Notes under the pieces: model-generated
What the model was told of the DNA's origin: nothing
Databases searched by the model: none
The model's input: only the letters and a program-made list of their open reading frames with translations
Origin: Gammaproteobacteria bacterium
GTDB lineage: Bacteria; Pseudomonadota; Gammaproteobacteria; Pseudomonadales; UBA3067
Direction: 5' to 3'
Assembly (NCBI GenBank): GCA_019090565.1
Contig: JAHRVS010000224.1
Coordinates: 1 to 10,715 of the forward strand
DNA: 10,715 nt
Part shown: positions 1 through 5,940 of the stretch, one piece after another
How positions within the stretch are numbered: the stretch's first letter is position 1
How the letters are laid out: every line of letters begins with the position of its first letter
Made by a program: the position numbers and the translations under genes

Positions 1-2
1 CG

Positions 3-596
3 CTATTCAACCACTTGCGCCGCAAAGGCAAAGCTTATCAGCCCAGGGGTAGCAAGTACGCAGGGCGCGGTTATATTAAGAACCGGATCAGCATTGACGA
101 ACGACCAAAAATTGTTGAAAAGAAAGCGCGCATTGGTGACTGGGAGATAGACTTGGTCATTGGCAAAGGGCACAGCGGCGCGCTGGTCACTGTTGTTGAG
201 AGAAAAACAAAATTCACCGTATCCAAGCGCATTAATGATAAAACGGCAGAGACGGTGACCGCGGCGACTATATCGCTATTAAAGCCCTTCAAGGACTTAG
301 TATTCACGATAACGGCTGATAATGGAAAAGAATTTGCTTACCATGAGCGTATAGCCAAAGCCTTGGGTGCGAAGGTCTATTTTGCAGACCCATACGGCTC
401 ATGGCCGAGAGGCCTCAATGAAAACACCAATGGATTATTGAGGCAATATTGGCCCAAGCTTACGGACTTTAAAAAAGTGTCGCAGGGGGAGGTTTCAGCT
501 GTAATTTCCCAGTTAAATAACCGGCCAAGAAAAACACTTGATTATGAAACTCCAGCCAAAATAATGGCTGAGCACATGGCTCTTTTAAGAGCTTAA
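3..596 (+). CDS. IS30-family transposase, 5' end missing
   Basis: This is the catalytic part of a DDE transposase that cuts and joins the ends of its own IS30-type element. The frame is open to the left window edge (codons from position 3 read LFNHLRRKGK), so the native start and the N-terminal helix-turn-helix DNA-binding region lie outside. Counting from the TTG at 15, the catalytic triad is D46 (DWEIDLVIG), D102 (TADNGKEF) and E136 (LNENTNGLLRQ). The 33 residues between the second D and the E match the DD(33)E spacing of IS30. The NENTNGL block is a family hallmark. The C-terminus (NNRPRKTLDYETPAKI) is also typical and is followed by a normal TAA stop, so this end looks intact. No frameshift is visible in the part present. 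Whether the whole element is active cannot be judged here. Confidence 0.93.
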   Translation, partial: LFNHLRRKGKAYQPRGSKYAGRGYIKNRISIDERPKIVEKKARIGDWEIDLVIGKGHSGALVTVVERKTKFTVSKRINDKTAETVTAATISLLKPFKDLVFTITADNGKEFAYHERIAKALGAKVYFADPYGSWPRGLNENTNGLLRQYWPKLTDFKKVSQGEVSAVISQLNNRPRKTLDYETPAKIMAEHMALLRA

Positions 597-626
597 ATTG
601 TTATGCACTTCGGACTTGAATCCGCC
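597..626. repeat. Candidate right terminal inverted repeat of the IS30 element
   Basis: Directly after the transposase stop comes TTATGCACTTCGGACTTGAA followed by TCCGCC. It resembles, from memory of the family, the TGCACTTC...TTGAATCCGCC ends of many IS30 relatives. The matching left repeat is outside the window, so the assignment rests on position and family resemblance only. Confidence 0.5.
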
Positions 627-631
627 TGATG

Positions 632-672
632 AATAAAGTGACGCGTTGTTTTTTAGTAGAGGTGTCCTTCAT
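632..672 (+). repeat. 3'-end fragment of the dispersed intergenic repeat, next to the IS end
   Basis: The segment AAGTGACGCG then TTGTTTTTTAGTAGAGGTGTCC resembles the tails of the longer repeat copies (GTTTTTAGAGGCGACC at 8380-8395 and ATTTTTAGAGATGCCC at 5879-5894), with two or three extra bases. Nothing upstream of about 630 matches the repeat, because the insertion sequence occupies that place. The simplest reading is a repeat copy split by the insertion. Confidence 0.5.
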
Positions 673-692
673 ATCATCTTGAATATTAGATC

Positions 693-725
693 TTTTCATC
701 TATAACTAAGGTAGCAAGATGAAAA
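693..725. repeat. Perfect 9-base inverted repeat with a 15-base spacer
   Basis: TTTTCATCT at 693-701 is the exact reverse complement of AGATGAAAA at 717-725. The arms are AT-rich and no T-run follows immediately, so a Rho-independent terminator is not well supported. It could be a hairpin or an operator-type site for a dimeric regulator. No function can be assigned. Confidence 0.4.
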
Positions 726-767
726 TGTGGTGATTTTTGTCGCAACGGGACAGGTGAATGATTTTAT

Positions 768-958
768 AAATGCGTTTTTCACGGAATAGCTGCGTCACCG
801 TTTAAGGTTCCCAGAAAACCGGCATACAGTGCGTCTGTATACGTAATATTTTAATTCGAATCGAACCATCGTGTGTACTTTATATGTTGTGGAGTCTTGT
901 GCAGGGCTTCGTTACCCTCACATAAAGCACACTAAATTTTTGGAGATATTCTCTACTA
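768..958 (+). repeat. Dispersed intergenic repeat, copy 1
   Basis: The head (TGCGTTTTTCACGGAATAGC then TGCGTCACCG...AAAACCGGCA) aligns without gaps to the head of copy 3 at 8222 onward, with about 41 of 54 bases identical by hand count. The tail (GGGCTTCGTTACCCTCA...AATTTTTGGAGATATTC) aligns to the tails of copies 2 and 3. Inside it ATACAG (824-829) and CTGTAT (835-840) form a perfect 6-base stem with a 5-base loop. It ends about 100 bases before porin A, so it may lie in that gene's leader or carry part of its promoter. No terminal inverted repeats or target duplications are obvious. Confidence 0.65.
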
Positions 959-1026
959 TAGGGTGAGTACATATTATCGGTAAATCACCTACCTTCGGTG
1001 TTGATAAACCTATAGGAATACAAAAG

Positions 1027-1059
1027 ATGAATACTAAGCAAGTTGGAGCAAAGCTATGA
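1027..1059 (+). CDS. Possible 10-codon leader peptide overlapping the porin A start
   Basis: ATG at 1027 opens MNTKQVGAKL and stops at TGA 1057-1059, which overlaps the porin A start codon (ATGA at 1056-1059). An AGGA stretch at 1014-1017 sits 9 bases before this ATG, a workable ribosome-binding spacing. The overlap would allow translational coupling. ORFs this short arise often by chance, and the sequence has no known attenuator character such as a run of one regulatory codon, so confidence is low. Confidence 0.25.
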   Translation: MNTKQVGAKL

Positions 1060-2366
1060 GAAAAAGCAGGAGGAAAAACCGCAAGTTTTTAGGATTGGCA
1101 TGCGGGCTGAGCTTGTTGGCAGCGACACCGGTTCAGGCCCTGGAGAACCCAATAACAATTAATGGTTTTGCTTCAGCGGGCTTTATCACGGGTGATCTAG
1201 ATGCGTCATTTTATAGCGGGACGGATATTATCGGTGACTCAGCCACTTTTGGTGCTGACAATACGATAGGCTTACAGATTTTTTCAAACGTGAATGACAA
1301 AGTCAGTTTCACGGGCCAGCTGTTGGCAAAAGGCGTGATAGATTCGTATAGCCTTGATGCGCATTGGGCTTTTGTTGATTACCACCCAAGGAGTGATCTC
1401 TCTATCAGGGCGGGTCGCCTTGTGTTGCCAGTAATGATGGTCTCTGAGTTTGTAGATGTTGGGTATGCCTACCCATGGGCCAGGCCGCCGATGGAGGTTT
1501 ATTCGGGAATCCCCCTTACCTCCTACTCGGGTATAGATATGCTTTATACCGCCCATATTGGAGACAATAATCTCATTATTCAGCCTTACATGGGGTCTAT
1601 TCCGGCATCAAGCAATATTGGGCTGGATGTGAAGACGGATCTTGGCATAGGGTTGAACACAACGTTTCAGTTCGAATACGGTTTTCTTAGAGCGCATGTT
1701 ATGCAAGTAAAGGGTGTATCAGGCTCTGACCCCTCTACGGGTTCCGGTTTTATCATGGACGCACAAATGGTTGCCATTGGGGCGGATCTAGAGTTTGGCA
1801 ATGTGGTGGTTATTTCTGAATACATAAAAAAGGAGTTTGAATTCACTGGGCTTGAACCCTTTTCAGAAGTTAGCGGTGAGGCAGGGTACTTGACCTTGGG
1901 TTATCGAATGGGGAAATTTTTGCCCCACATTACCTTTGCAAGCGGTGATAACGATGTGGACCAAGTTTCGGCACTGGATGTGGCGCTAGGGCAAATGACG
2001 GCAGACCCCGACTTTTTGGCATATATGGGCACCCTTAGCCCTGCAGAACAGCAGGCATTAGCGGCAGACCCGATTGCCGCATTGAGCGACCCAGCCGTAC
2101 AGGCTGGCTTAGTCGGCGCAGGTATTGTCACGCCCTCTGAGTTGCAGGCGTTTCCTAGCTTGGCAGGTATGCAGTTACCCCCGTCTCCTTTGGCGTATAA
2201 ACAGACGTCTATCACCTTAGGGCTTCGGTATGAAATGTTGTCCAACACAGCACTTAAACTGGAGTACCAAGAGATAGAAGCACAGGAAGAGTCCTGGGGT
2301 TTGTTTGTCTCTGAGCCTGCAGACAAAGTTAAACTGGCTAGTTTCGTTATCGATGTGACGTTTTAA
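1056..2366 (+). CDS. Outer-membrane porin-like beta-barrel protein (porin A)
   Basis: This 436-residue protein has a signal peptide with a very basic start (MRKSRRKNRK), a hydrophobic core and likely cleavage after VQA at residue 28. The mature part is rich in alternating beta-strand patterns and ends in phenylalanine (VIDVTF), the usual C-terminal signal for outer-membrane barrel assembly. It shares with the two downstream paralogues the blocks NGFASAGF, FGADNTIGLQ, QLLAKG, HWAF and YPWARPPMEVY. These resemble a porin family found in marine gammaproteobacteria beside short PstS-like proteins. GGAG at 1045-1048 lies 7 bases before the ATG. Residues about 300-376 form an Ala/Leu/Pro-rich, helix-like segment larger than its counterpart in the other porins, probably an extracellular loop. 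It is first of a four-gene same-strand cluster, with 11 bases to the next gene. The solute carried is unknown. Confidence 0.8.
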   Translation: MRKSRRKNRKFLGLACGLSLLAATPVQALENPITINGFASAGFITGDLDASFYSGTDIIGDSATFGADNTIGLQIFSNVNDKVSFTGQLLAKGVIDSYSLDAHWAFVDYHPRSDLSIRAGRLVLPVMMVSEFVDVGYAYPWARPPMEVYSGIPLTSYSGIDMLYTAHIGDNNLIIQPYMGSIPASSNIGLDVKTDLGIGLNTTFQFEYGFLRAHVMQVKGVSGSDPSTGSGFIMDAQMVAIGADLEFGNVVVISEYIKKEFEFTGLEPFSEVSGEAGYLTLGYRMGKFLPHITFASGDNDVDQVSALDVALGQMTADPDFLAYMGTLSPAEQQALAADPIAALSDPAVQAGLVGAGIVTPSELQAFPSLAGMQLPPSPLAYKQTSITLGLRYEMLSNTALKLEYQEIEAQEESWGLFVSEPADKVKLASFVIDVTF

Positions 2367-2377
2367 GGGGAATCAGA

Positions 2378-2809
2378 ATGAAAAAATTCATTGTTTCAAT
2401 ATTTATTATATTCCCATTATTGTTTTTAGGCAGCGCAAGCAGTTATGCCGGGCTTGTGGTGGTGGTTCACCCTGCTAATAGCATGCAAGCAATTAGCAAG
2501 GAGGATTTAAAGCGCATTTATTTGAGTAAGAAAAAGGAGTTTTCTGATGGTTCGTTGATTTCCCCTCTTGATCACCCTAAAGACAGTGAGACGAAAAAGA
2601 CATTCTATAAAAAAGTGGTGGGTAAAAGTCTGTCGCAAGTTTCTTCTTATTGGTCACGCCTTATCTTTACGGGTAAAGGTATACCCCCAAGGGTTATGAG
2701 AGGTGATGAAGAAATCAAAGTGTGGGTGGCGGGACACCCAGAGGGCATTGGCTATATAAACAAAAAAAGTATAGATGATAGCGTTAAAGTTATTTTAACC
2801 ATTAAATAG
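2378..2809 (+). CDS. Short PstS-like periplasmic substrate-binding protein
   Basis: This 143-residue exported protein has a signal peptide (MKKFIVSIFIIFPLLFLGSA) likely cut after SYA at residue 24. The mature chain has the pattern of short phosphate-binding-like proteins (PBP-like domain related to PstS): a starting strand VVVVHPANS, then ISKEDLKRIYLSKKKEFSDGS, a Lys/Glu-rich stretch with F.KKVVGKS, W...IFTGKG.PP and the closing EGIGYI. It is far shorter than classical two-lobed PstS (over 300 residues), so it cannot be assumed to be the binding component of an ABC transporter, and no permease or ATPase gene is nearby. A GGGGA ribosome-binding stretch lies just after the porin A stop, and the 11-base gap implies cotranscription. 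Proteins of this kind often sit beside porins; phosphate or another oxyanion as ligand is inference. Confidence 0.75.
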   Translation: MKKFIVSIFIIFPLLFLGSASSYAGLVVVVHPANSMQAISKEDLKRIYLSKKKEFSDGSLISPLDHPKDSETKKTFYKKVVGKSLSQVSSYWSRLIFTGKGIPPRVMRGDEEIKVWVAGHPEGIGYINKKSIDDSVKVILTIK

Positions 2810-2830
2810 TCGGTTTTTGGAGTGCTTGAT

Positions 2831-3988
2831 ATGAATAGAATAGCTAGTTATTTTTCTATGGCTGCATTGTTAACTCTTGCCTCTGGAATCAGTAGTGCCG
2901 ATGTTGAATTTTCTGGTTTTGCCTCGGCAGGGGTTGTTGGGGGTGATTTAGATGTTCCACTCTTAAGTGGGAGGGATGTCATTGGTGAATCCTCTTCCTT
3001 TGGTGCTGACAATACTGTCGGAGTGCAAGTTGCTGCAAATGTTAATGATGACATCAGTGTTAAAGTGCAACTGCTTGGCAAAGGCACTGTGGATAGCTAC
3101 TCGATATCAGCGCAGTGGGCGTATATCAGCTATGAGGTGTCACCAAGTGTCTCAGTGAGAATGGGGCGCATGAGCTTTCCTGCAGTGCTCTTTAGTGAGT
3201 ATCAGGAAATTGGTATTAGTTACCCTTGGGTGCGTAACCCTATGGAGGTGTATAGCGTGGTGCCTTTGGCTACCTATTCTGGGATGGACATTCTGTATGC
3301 CATTGAGGGTGATAATATGAGTTGGGCCATACAGCCTTTTATTGGTTCATCTCCTGGTGTTCAGGCTCTGGGTGCGACGGGAGACGCTGAGCTTGCTTTT
3401 GGTATCACTGTAATGGCAAATACTGATAATGGAAAACTGAGTGTTACGGTGGCGAATGCAAATGAGGCGAACTTTACGTTTAACTTGGGTGGAATAGATG
3501 CAACTTTAAGTATGGACCTCACCTATATATCCGCCGGAATTGAATATGAACTCAATAATCTGCTCCTCATTTCAGAAGTCGTTAAAAAAGATATCCGCAA
3601 TAACCCTAAAAGTGATTTTACGAGTATTTCAGACATGGTGGGTTACTACCTGATGTTGGGGTACCGCGTTGGTGACTTCTTGCCCCATTTCACCTATGCC
3701 GGTTCAAAGTCAGACCATGGTTCAGCGGTCCTTCCCGCTGGCAGTACTTTACCTGGCGTACCCGCTTCGGTTTATACCACGCCAGCGGATATGATTATTC
3801 CAAGTAACGGTGAACTATTTCTACAAAAATCTTACACTTTAGGTGTGCGATACGATTTCAGTAGCCAATCTGCTTTTAAATTGGAATATCAGAAAATAAT
3901 TCCCGATGATGAATCTTGGGGTGTTTATTTTGCTAACCCGGGCGACAGTACAAGCATTTTGAGTTTTGCTGTTGACGTTGTATTTTAG
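2831..3988 (+). CDS. Outer-membrane porin-like beta-barrel protein (porin B)
   Basis: This is a paralogue of porin A, 385 residues from the ATG at 2831. A longer reading begins at GTG 2822, but the GGAG at 2819-2822 overlaps that GTG and sits 8 bases before ATG 2831, so the ATG is preferred. It also gives a clean signal peptide (MNRIASYFSMAALLTLASGI) with likely cleavage after SSA at residue 23. The mature protein starts DVEFSGFASAG and ends in AVDVVF with terminal phenylalanine, as expected for a barrel. Shared family blocks are FGADNTVGVQ, QLLGKG, QWAYISY and SYPWVRNPMEVY. It is especially close to porin C (NNPKSDF, SNGELFLQKSYTLGVRYD). It follows the PstS-like gene by about 20 bases and is probably cotranscribed with it. 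The substrate is unknown. Confidence 0.8.
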   Translation: MNRIASYFSMAALLTLASGISSADVEFSGFASAGVVGGDLDVPLLSGRDVIGESSSFGADNTVGVQVAANVNDDISVKVQLLGKGTVDSYSISAQWAYISYEVSPSVSVRMGRMSFPAVLFSEYQEIGISYPWVRNPMEVYSVVPLATYSGMDILYAIEGDNMSWAIQPFIGSSPGVQALGATGDAELAFGITVMANTDNGKLSVTVANANEANFTFNLGGIDATLSMDLTYISAGIEYELNNLLLISEVVKKDIRNNPKSDFTSISDMVGYYLMLGYRVGDFLPHFTYAGSKSDHGSAVLPAGSTLPGVPASVYTTPADMIIPSNGELFLQKSYTLGVRYDFSSQSAFKLEYQKIIPDDESWGVYFANPGDSTSILSFAVDVVF

Positions 3989-4051
3989 ATTTTCATAAAA
4001 ACACTCATTTACCTTCAATTTTTTGAATAAGATACTTTAGAGTGGTTATTA

Positions 4052-5245
4052 ATGACTCAAATGGCATTTCGTGGTACGGGCGCCGCATTAAAATATTTTA
4101 TTTTTTTATTGTTTTTTTTGGGCGCAGAAGCATCCCAAGCAGAGCTAAAGATAGGTGGGTTTGCAAGTGTAGGGTTTATAGCAGGGGACACTGAGATTGA
4201 TTTTTTAAGTGGCCCCGATGTCATTAGTGAATCAGCGATGTTTGGCGCTGACAATACTTTGGGTTTGCAGTTGTCTGCAGATATAACACCCGAAATAGAT
4301 ATGACTGTACAGTTATTAGCGAAGGGGGTGGCTGAAGGTTACGATGTCTCTGCGCACTGGGCTTATATCAGTTATAACCTTTCTCCAGAGTCTACGGTGC
4401 GAGTGGGGAAGCTGAATTTCCCAGGGGCCTTGTATAATGAAACGCAGGAAATTGGTTTTAGTTACCCATGGGCCAGGAATCCTATAGAGGTCTATACACT
4501 ACTGCCATTTACATCTGTTTCGGGCACTGACTATATCTATCGGTTTGATGCCTTTGATATTAATTGGGAGTTGCAGTCAGCAGTGGGTTCTGTTTCATCC
4601 ATTCAGGCAATAGGGGCTACGATTTCACTTGATTTGGCCTATGGTTTTGCGTTGCAGGCCTATACCGATTATGGGAGGTGGCATTTTTCGGCGATTAAGG
4701 TAGAAGATGCCGACATAGCGATTCCTGTAGGTGGAACAGAAATCAGTGTGAATTTTGATTTTGTTTTTACAACGCTGGGTTTCGAGCAAGAGTTTAATGA
4801 TTTTGTATTGATTTCAGAGGTGATGAAAAAGGATGTTAAAAACAACCCTTCCGCTGATTTATATTCTAAATCGGATATGCTGGCGTACTATTTGACCCTG
4901 GGCTATCGTACGGGTGATTTTATGCTGCATTTCACCTACGCTGCTACCGAGTCAGACAATAAAGCGGTGTTTTATCCCGCAGGGACGCCGCTTCCTGACG
5001 CGCCGCCAGCTGGCATTCCTGCGCAATATTGGGTGGCGCCAGTTGACTTGCTAGCCCCCAGTAATGGCGAACTTTTTTTACAAAAGTCGTATACAGCGGG
5101 TTTGCGTTATGATTTGAGCAGCCAGGTAGCGCTTAAATTTGAAGCGCAGAGAATAGTGTCTGACAAGGGGTCTTGGGGGGTGTTTTATAAGGATCCAGGC
5201 GATAGCGTAGATTTATTCACAGTGGTGGTGGACGTGGTTTTTTAG
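4052..5245 (+). CDS. Outer-membrane porin-like beta-barrel protein (porin C)
   Basis: This third paralogue has 397 residues. Its signal peptide has an unusually long polar start (MTQMAFRGTGAALK), a phenylalanine-rich core (YFIFLLFFLG) and likely cleavage after SQA at residue 30. An alternative ATG lies at 4061. The mature protein shows GGFASVGF, FGADNTLGLQ, QLLAKG, HWAYISYNLSP and SYPWARNPIEVY, and ends in VVVDVVF. It is closest to porin B, sharing NNPSADLYSKSDM, SNGELFLQKSYTAGLRYDLS and SSQVALKFE, so B and C probably arose by the later duplication. The ribosome-binding site is weak (AGAGTGG region). The 63-base gap after porin B contains TTCAA/TTGAA facing each other over a T-run, so this gene may be partly independent of the upstream genes. 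The substrate is unknown. Confidence 0.8.
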   Translation: MTQMAFRGTGAALKYFIFLLFFLGAEASQAELKIGGFASVGFIAGDTEIDFLSGPDVISESAMFGADNTLGLQLSADITPEIDMTVQLLAKGVAEGYDVSAHWAYISYNLSPESTVRVGKLNFPGALYNETQEIGFSYPWARNPIEVYTLLPFTSVSGTDYIYRFDAFDINWELQSAVGSVSSIQAIGATISLDLAYGFALQAYTDYGRWHFSAIKVEDADIAIPVGGTEISVNFDFVFTTLGFEQEFNDFVLISEVMKKDVKNNPSADLYSKSDMLAYYLTLGYRTGDFMLHFTYAATESDNKAVFYPAGTPLPDAPPAGIPAQYWVAPVDLLAPSNGELFLQKSYTAGLRYDLSSQVALKFEAQRIVSDKGSWGVFYKDPGDSVDLFTVVVDVVF

Positions 5246-5259
5246 TCACCAGGAAAAAA

Positions 5260-5297
5260 AGCTCAGTAAGCCAAGTGGCGATTTTTAGAGGTGCCAT
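5260..5297 (+). repeat. 3'-end fragment of the dispersed intergenic repeat after porin C
   Basis: The tail-like sequence GCTCAGTAAGCCAAGTGGCG followed by ATTTTTAGAGGTGCCATAAA matches the last 35-40 bases of the longer copies (core TTTTTAGAGG-GCC). The head of the repeat is not present upstream because the porin C coding region occupies that space. It is read in the same orientation as all other copies. Confidence 0.5.
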
Positions 5298-5320
5298 AAA
5301 GTAAACAAATTATCAGTACA

Positions 5321-5476
5321 CTATTTTCGTTTTGACTTTTTTTTCTTTCGCGCTTTCTTCTTTGGTGCGTCGCCAAGATAATCTGCAAAGGCTTTTTTCA
5401 TTGTTTTAAATTTCTTCTCTTTACGTGCTTGTACTGATTTACTTTGTTTTAAATCAACAACATTGTCATCTTTCAT
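5321..5476 (-). CDS. Small lysine-rich basic protein, 51 residues, function unknown
   Basis: On the minus strand an ATG at 5476 opens a 51-residue protein starting MKDDNVVDLKQSKSVQARKE and ending KKKARKKKKSKRK before TAG at 5321-5323. An acidic/hydrophobic N-terminus (MKDDNVVDL) leads into a probable amphipathic helix with FKTMKKAFADYLG near residues 23-35, then an almost purely basic tail. Such tails bind nucleic acid or ribosomal RNA, but no named family is recognised. The ordered composition and full use of the frame look more like a real gene than chance. It is convergent with porin C. The upstream sequence has no strong Shine-Dalgarno site (AAAGTTGAACCACC before the ATG). Confidence 0.6.
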   Translation of the reverse strand: MKDDNVVDLKQSKSVQARKEKKFKTMKKAFADYLGDAPKKKARKKKKSKRK

Positions 5477-5940
5477 GGTGGTTCAACTTTATGGCAATTC
5501 AATTTTCGTGTTTGTCTAATTATCGCGGCGGCTCAACTCTATCACGGTAGTTCAGCCTGGCAGGGCTACCACGCTGTTTTTCGGCAGAGGGTAGTTGTTC
5601 CTATTCGCGTGTATCATTTGGTAAGTTTAACAGGGCTGTCAAAACCGGGCTATTTTTTATTGGCGCGTGAGGCCTGTCTCTAGGGGTGTATTTTTCGGAA
5701 ACAGCTACACCATCTATGTGCTTAAATCTCTGCGCATGCCTTGTATGCTACGGCTCTGGGCAGTTGAGTGCAGTGTTGTTCTGGCTTTGCGTCCTAGTCT
5801 GGCTTTACCGGCTTCCGTGTCCTCTGCATCCATGTACTTGTCCGTGTGGGGCTTCCTGGCTCTAACAAGAAGGTTACTATTTTTAGAGATGCCCTATACT
5901 TAGTCATTCCTCCTTTCAATCCTTTCATACACTGGCACTA
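5477..5940. other. Gene-free stretch between the small basic-protein gene and the DUF1631-like gene
   Basis: The left 200 bases hold the presumed promoter region of the minus-strand small gene. They include three short related motifs (GGTTCAACTTTAT near 5479, GGCTCAACTCTAT near 5529, GTTCAGCCT near 5549) of unknown meaning. The right part is filled by copy 2 of the dispersed repeat. TATACT at 5895-5900 at the end of that copy resembles a -10 box for the downstream gene, but no good -35 box is spaced correctly. No RNA gene was recognised. Confidence 0.5.
5684..5899 (+). repeat. Dispersed intergenic repeat, copy 2
   Basis: The head (TGTATTTTTCGGAAACAGCT then ACACCATC) matches the head of copy 3 (TGTGTTTTTCATGCGAAAGCTGCATCATC). 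The tail from GGGCTTCCTGGCTC to TTTTTAGAGATGCCCTAT matches the copy 3 tail at about 38 of 49 bases by hand count. GCAT-7-ATGC near 5734-5748 lies at the place corresponding to the TATGC/GCATA stem in copy 3. This is the longest and most diverged copy in its middle. It ends about 40 bases before the DUF1631-like start, so it probably forms that gene's promoter-leader region. Confidence 0.65.

Larger units (their letters stand above)
1..626 (+). mobile_element. Right part of an IS30-family insertion sequence (cut by the window edge)
   Basis: The left boundary lies outside the window. What is visible is the 3' two thirds of an IS30-type transposase gene ending at 596, then about 30 bases that look like the right terminal repeat (TGCACTTCGG-ACTTGAATCCGCC). 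IS30 elements usually carry one transposase gene running almost end to end, which fits the short distance from the stop codon to the presumed end. The exact right boundary is uncertain by several bases because the left end is not available for comparison. The sequence just beyond 630 resembles the 3' tail of a dispersed repeat found elsewhere in the window, suggesting the element inserted into such a repeat. Confidence 0.8.
597..1055. other. Gene-free stretch between the IS element and the porin cluster
   Basis: In order this region holds the IS terminal repeat, a repeat-tail fragment, a 9-base inverted repeat, a full-length copy of the dispersed repeat and a possible 10-codon leader ORF directly before porin A. 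The porin-cluster promoter should lie here. TATTAT at 972-977 and TACTAT at 954-959 resemble -10 boxes, but neither has a convincing -35 box at 16-18 bases, so no promoter is called. No RNA gene was recognised. Confidence 0.6.

Noticed and set aside
940..977. Promoter for the porin cluster using TACTAT (954) or TATTAT (972) as the -10 box
   Set aside because: No -35 hexamer with reasonable match lies 16-18 bases upstream of either, so a promoter call is not supported.
1284..2326. Minus-strand frames of 90 and 141 codons opposite porin A
   Set aside because: They lie fully within the porin coding region and have no family features or plausible start signals.
3989..4051. Intrinsic terminator between porins B and C (TTCAA...TTGAA around a T-run)
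   Set aside because: The stem is only five AT-rich base pairs and the T-run lies in the loop rather than after the stem.
5479..5557. Three related short motifs (GGTTCAACT, GGCTCAACT, GTTCAGCCT) considered as a CRISPR-like or iteron array
   Set aside because: The units are short, imperfect and only three, with no constant spacer length and no cas or replication gene nearby.
5667..5903. Plus-strand frame of 78 codons upstream of the DUF1631-like gene
   Set aside because: It coincides with dispersed repeat copy 2, has no ribosome-binding site and shows no recognisable protein pattern; the matching part of copy 3 is not a conserved frame.
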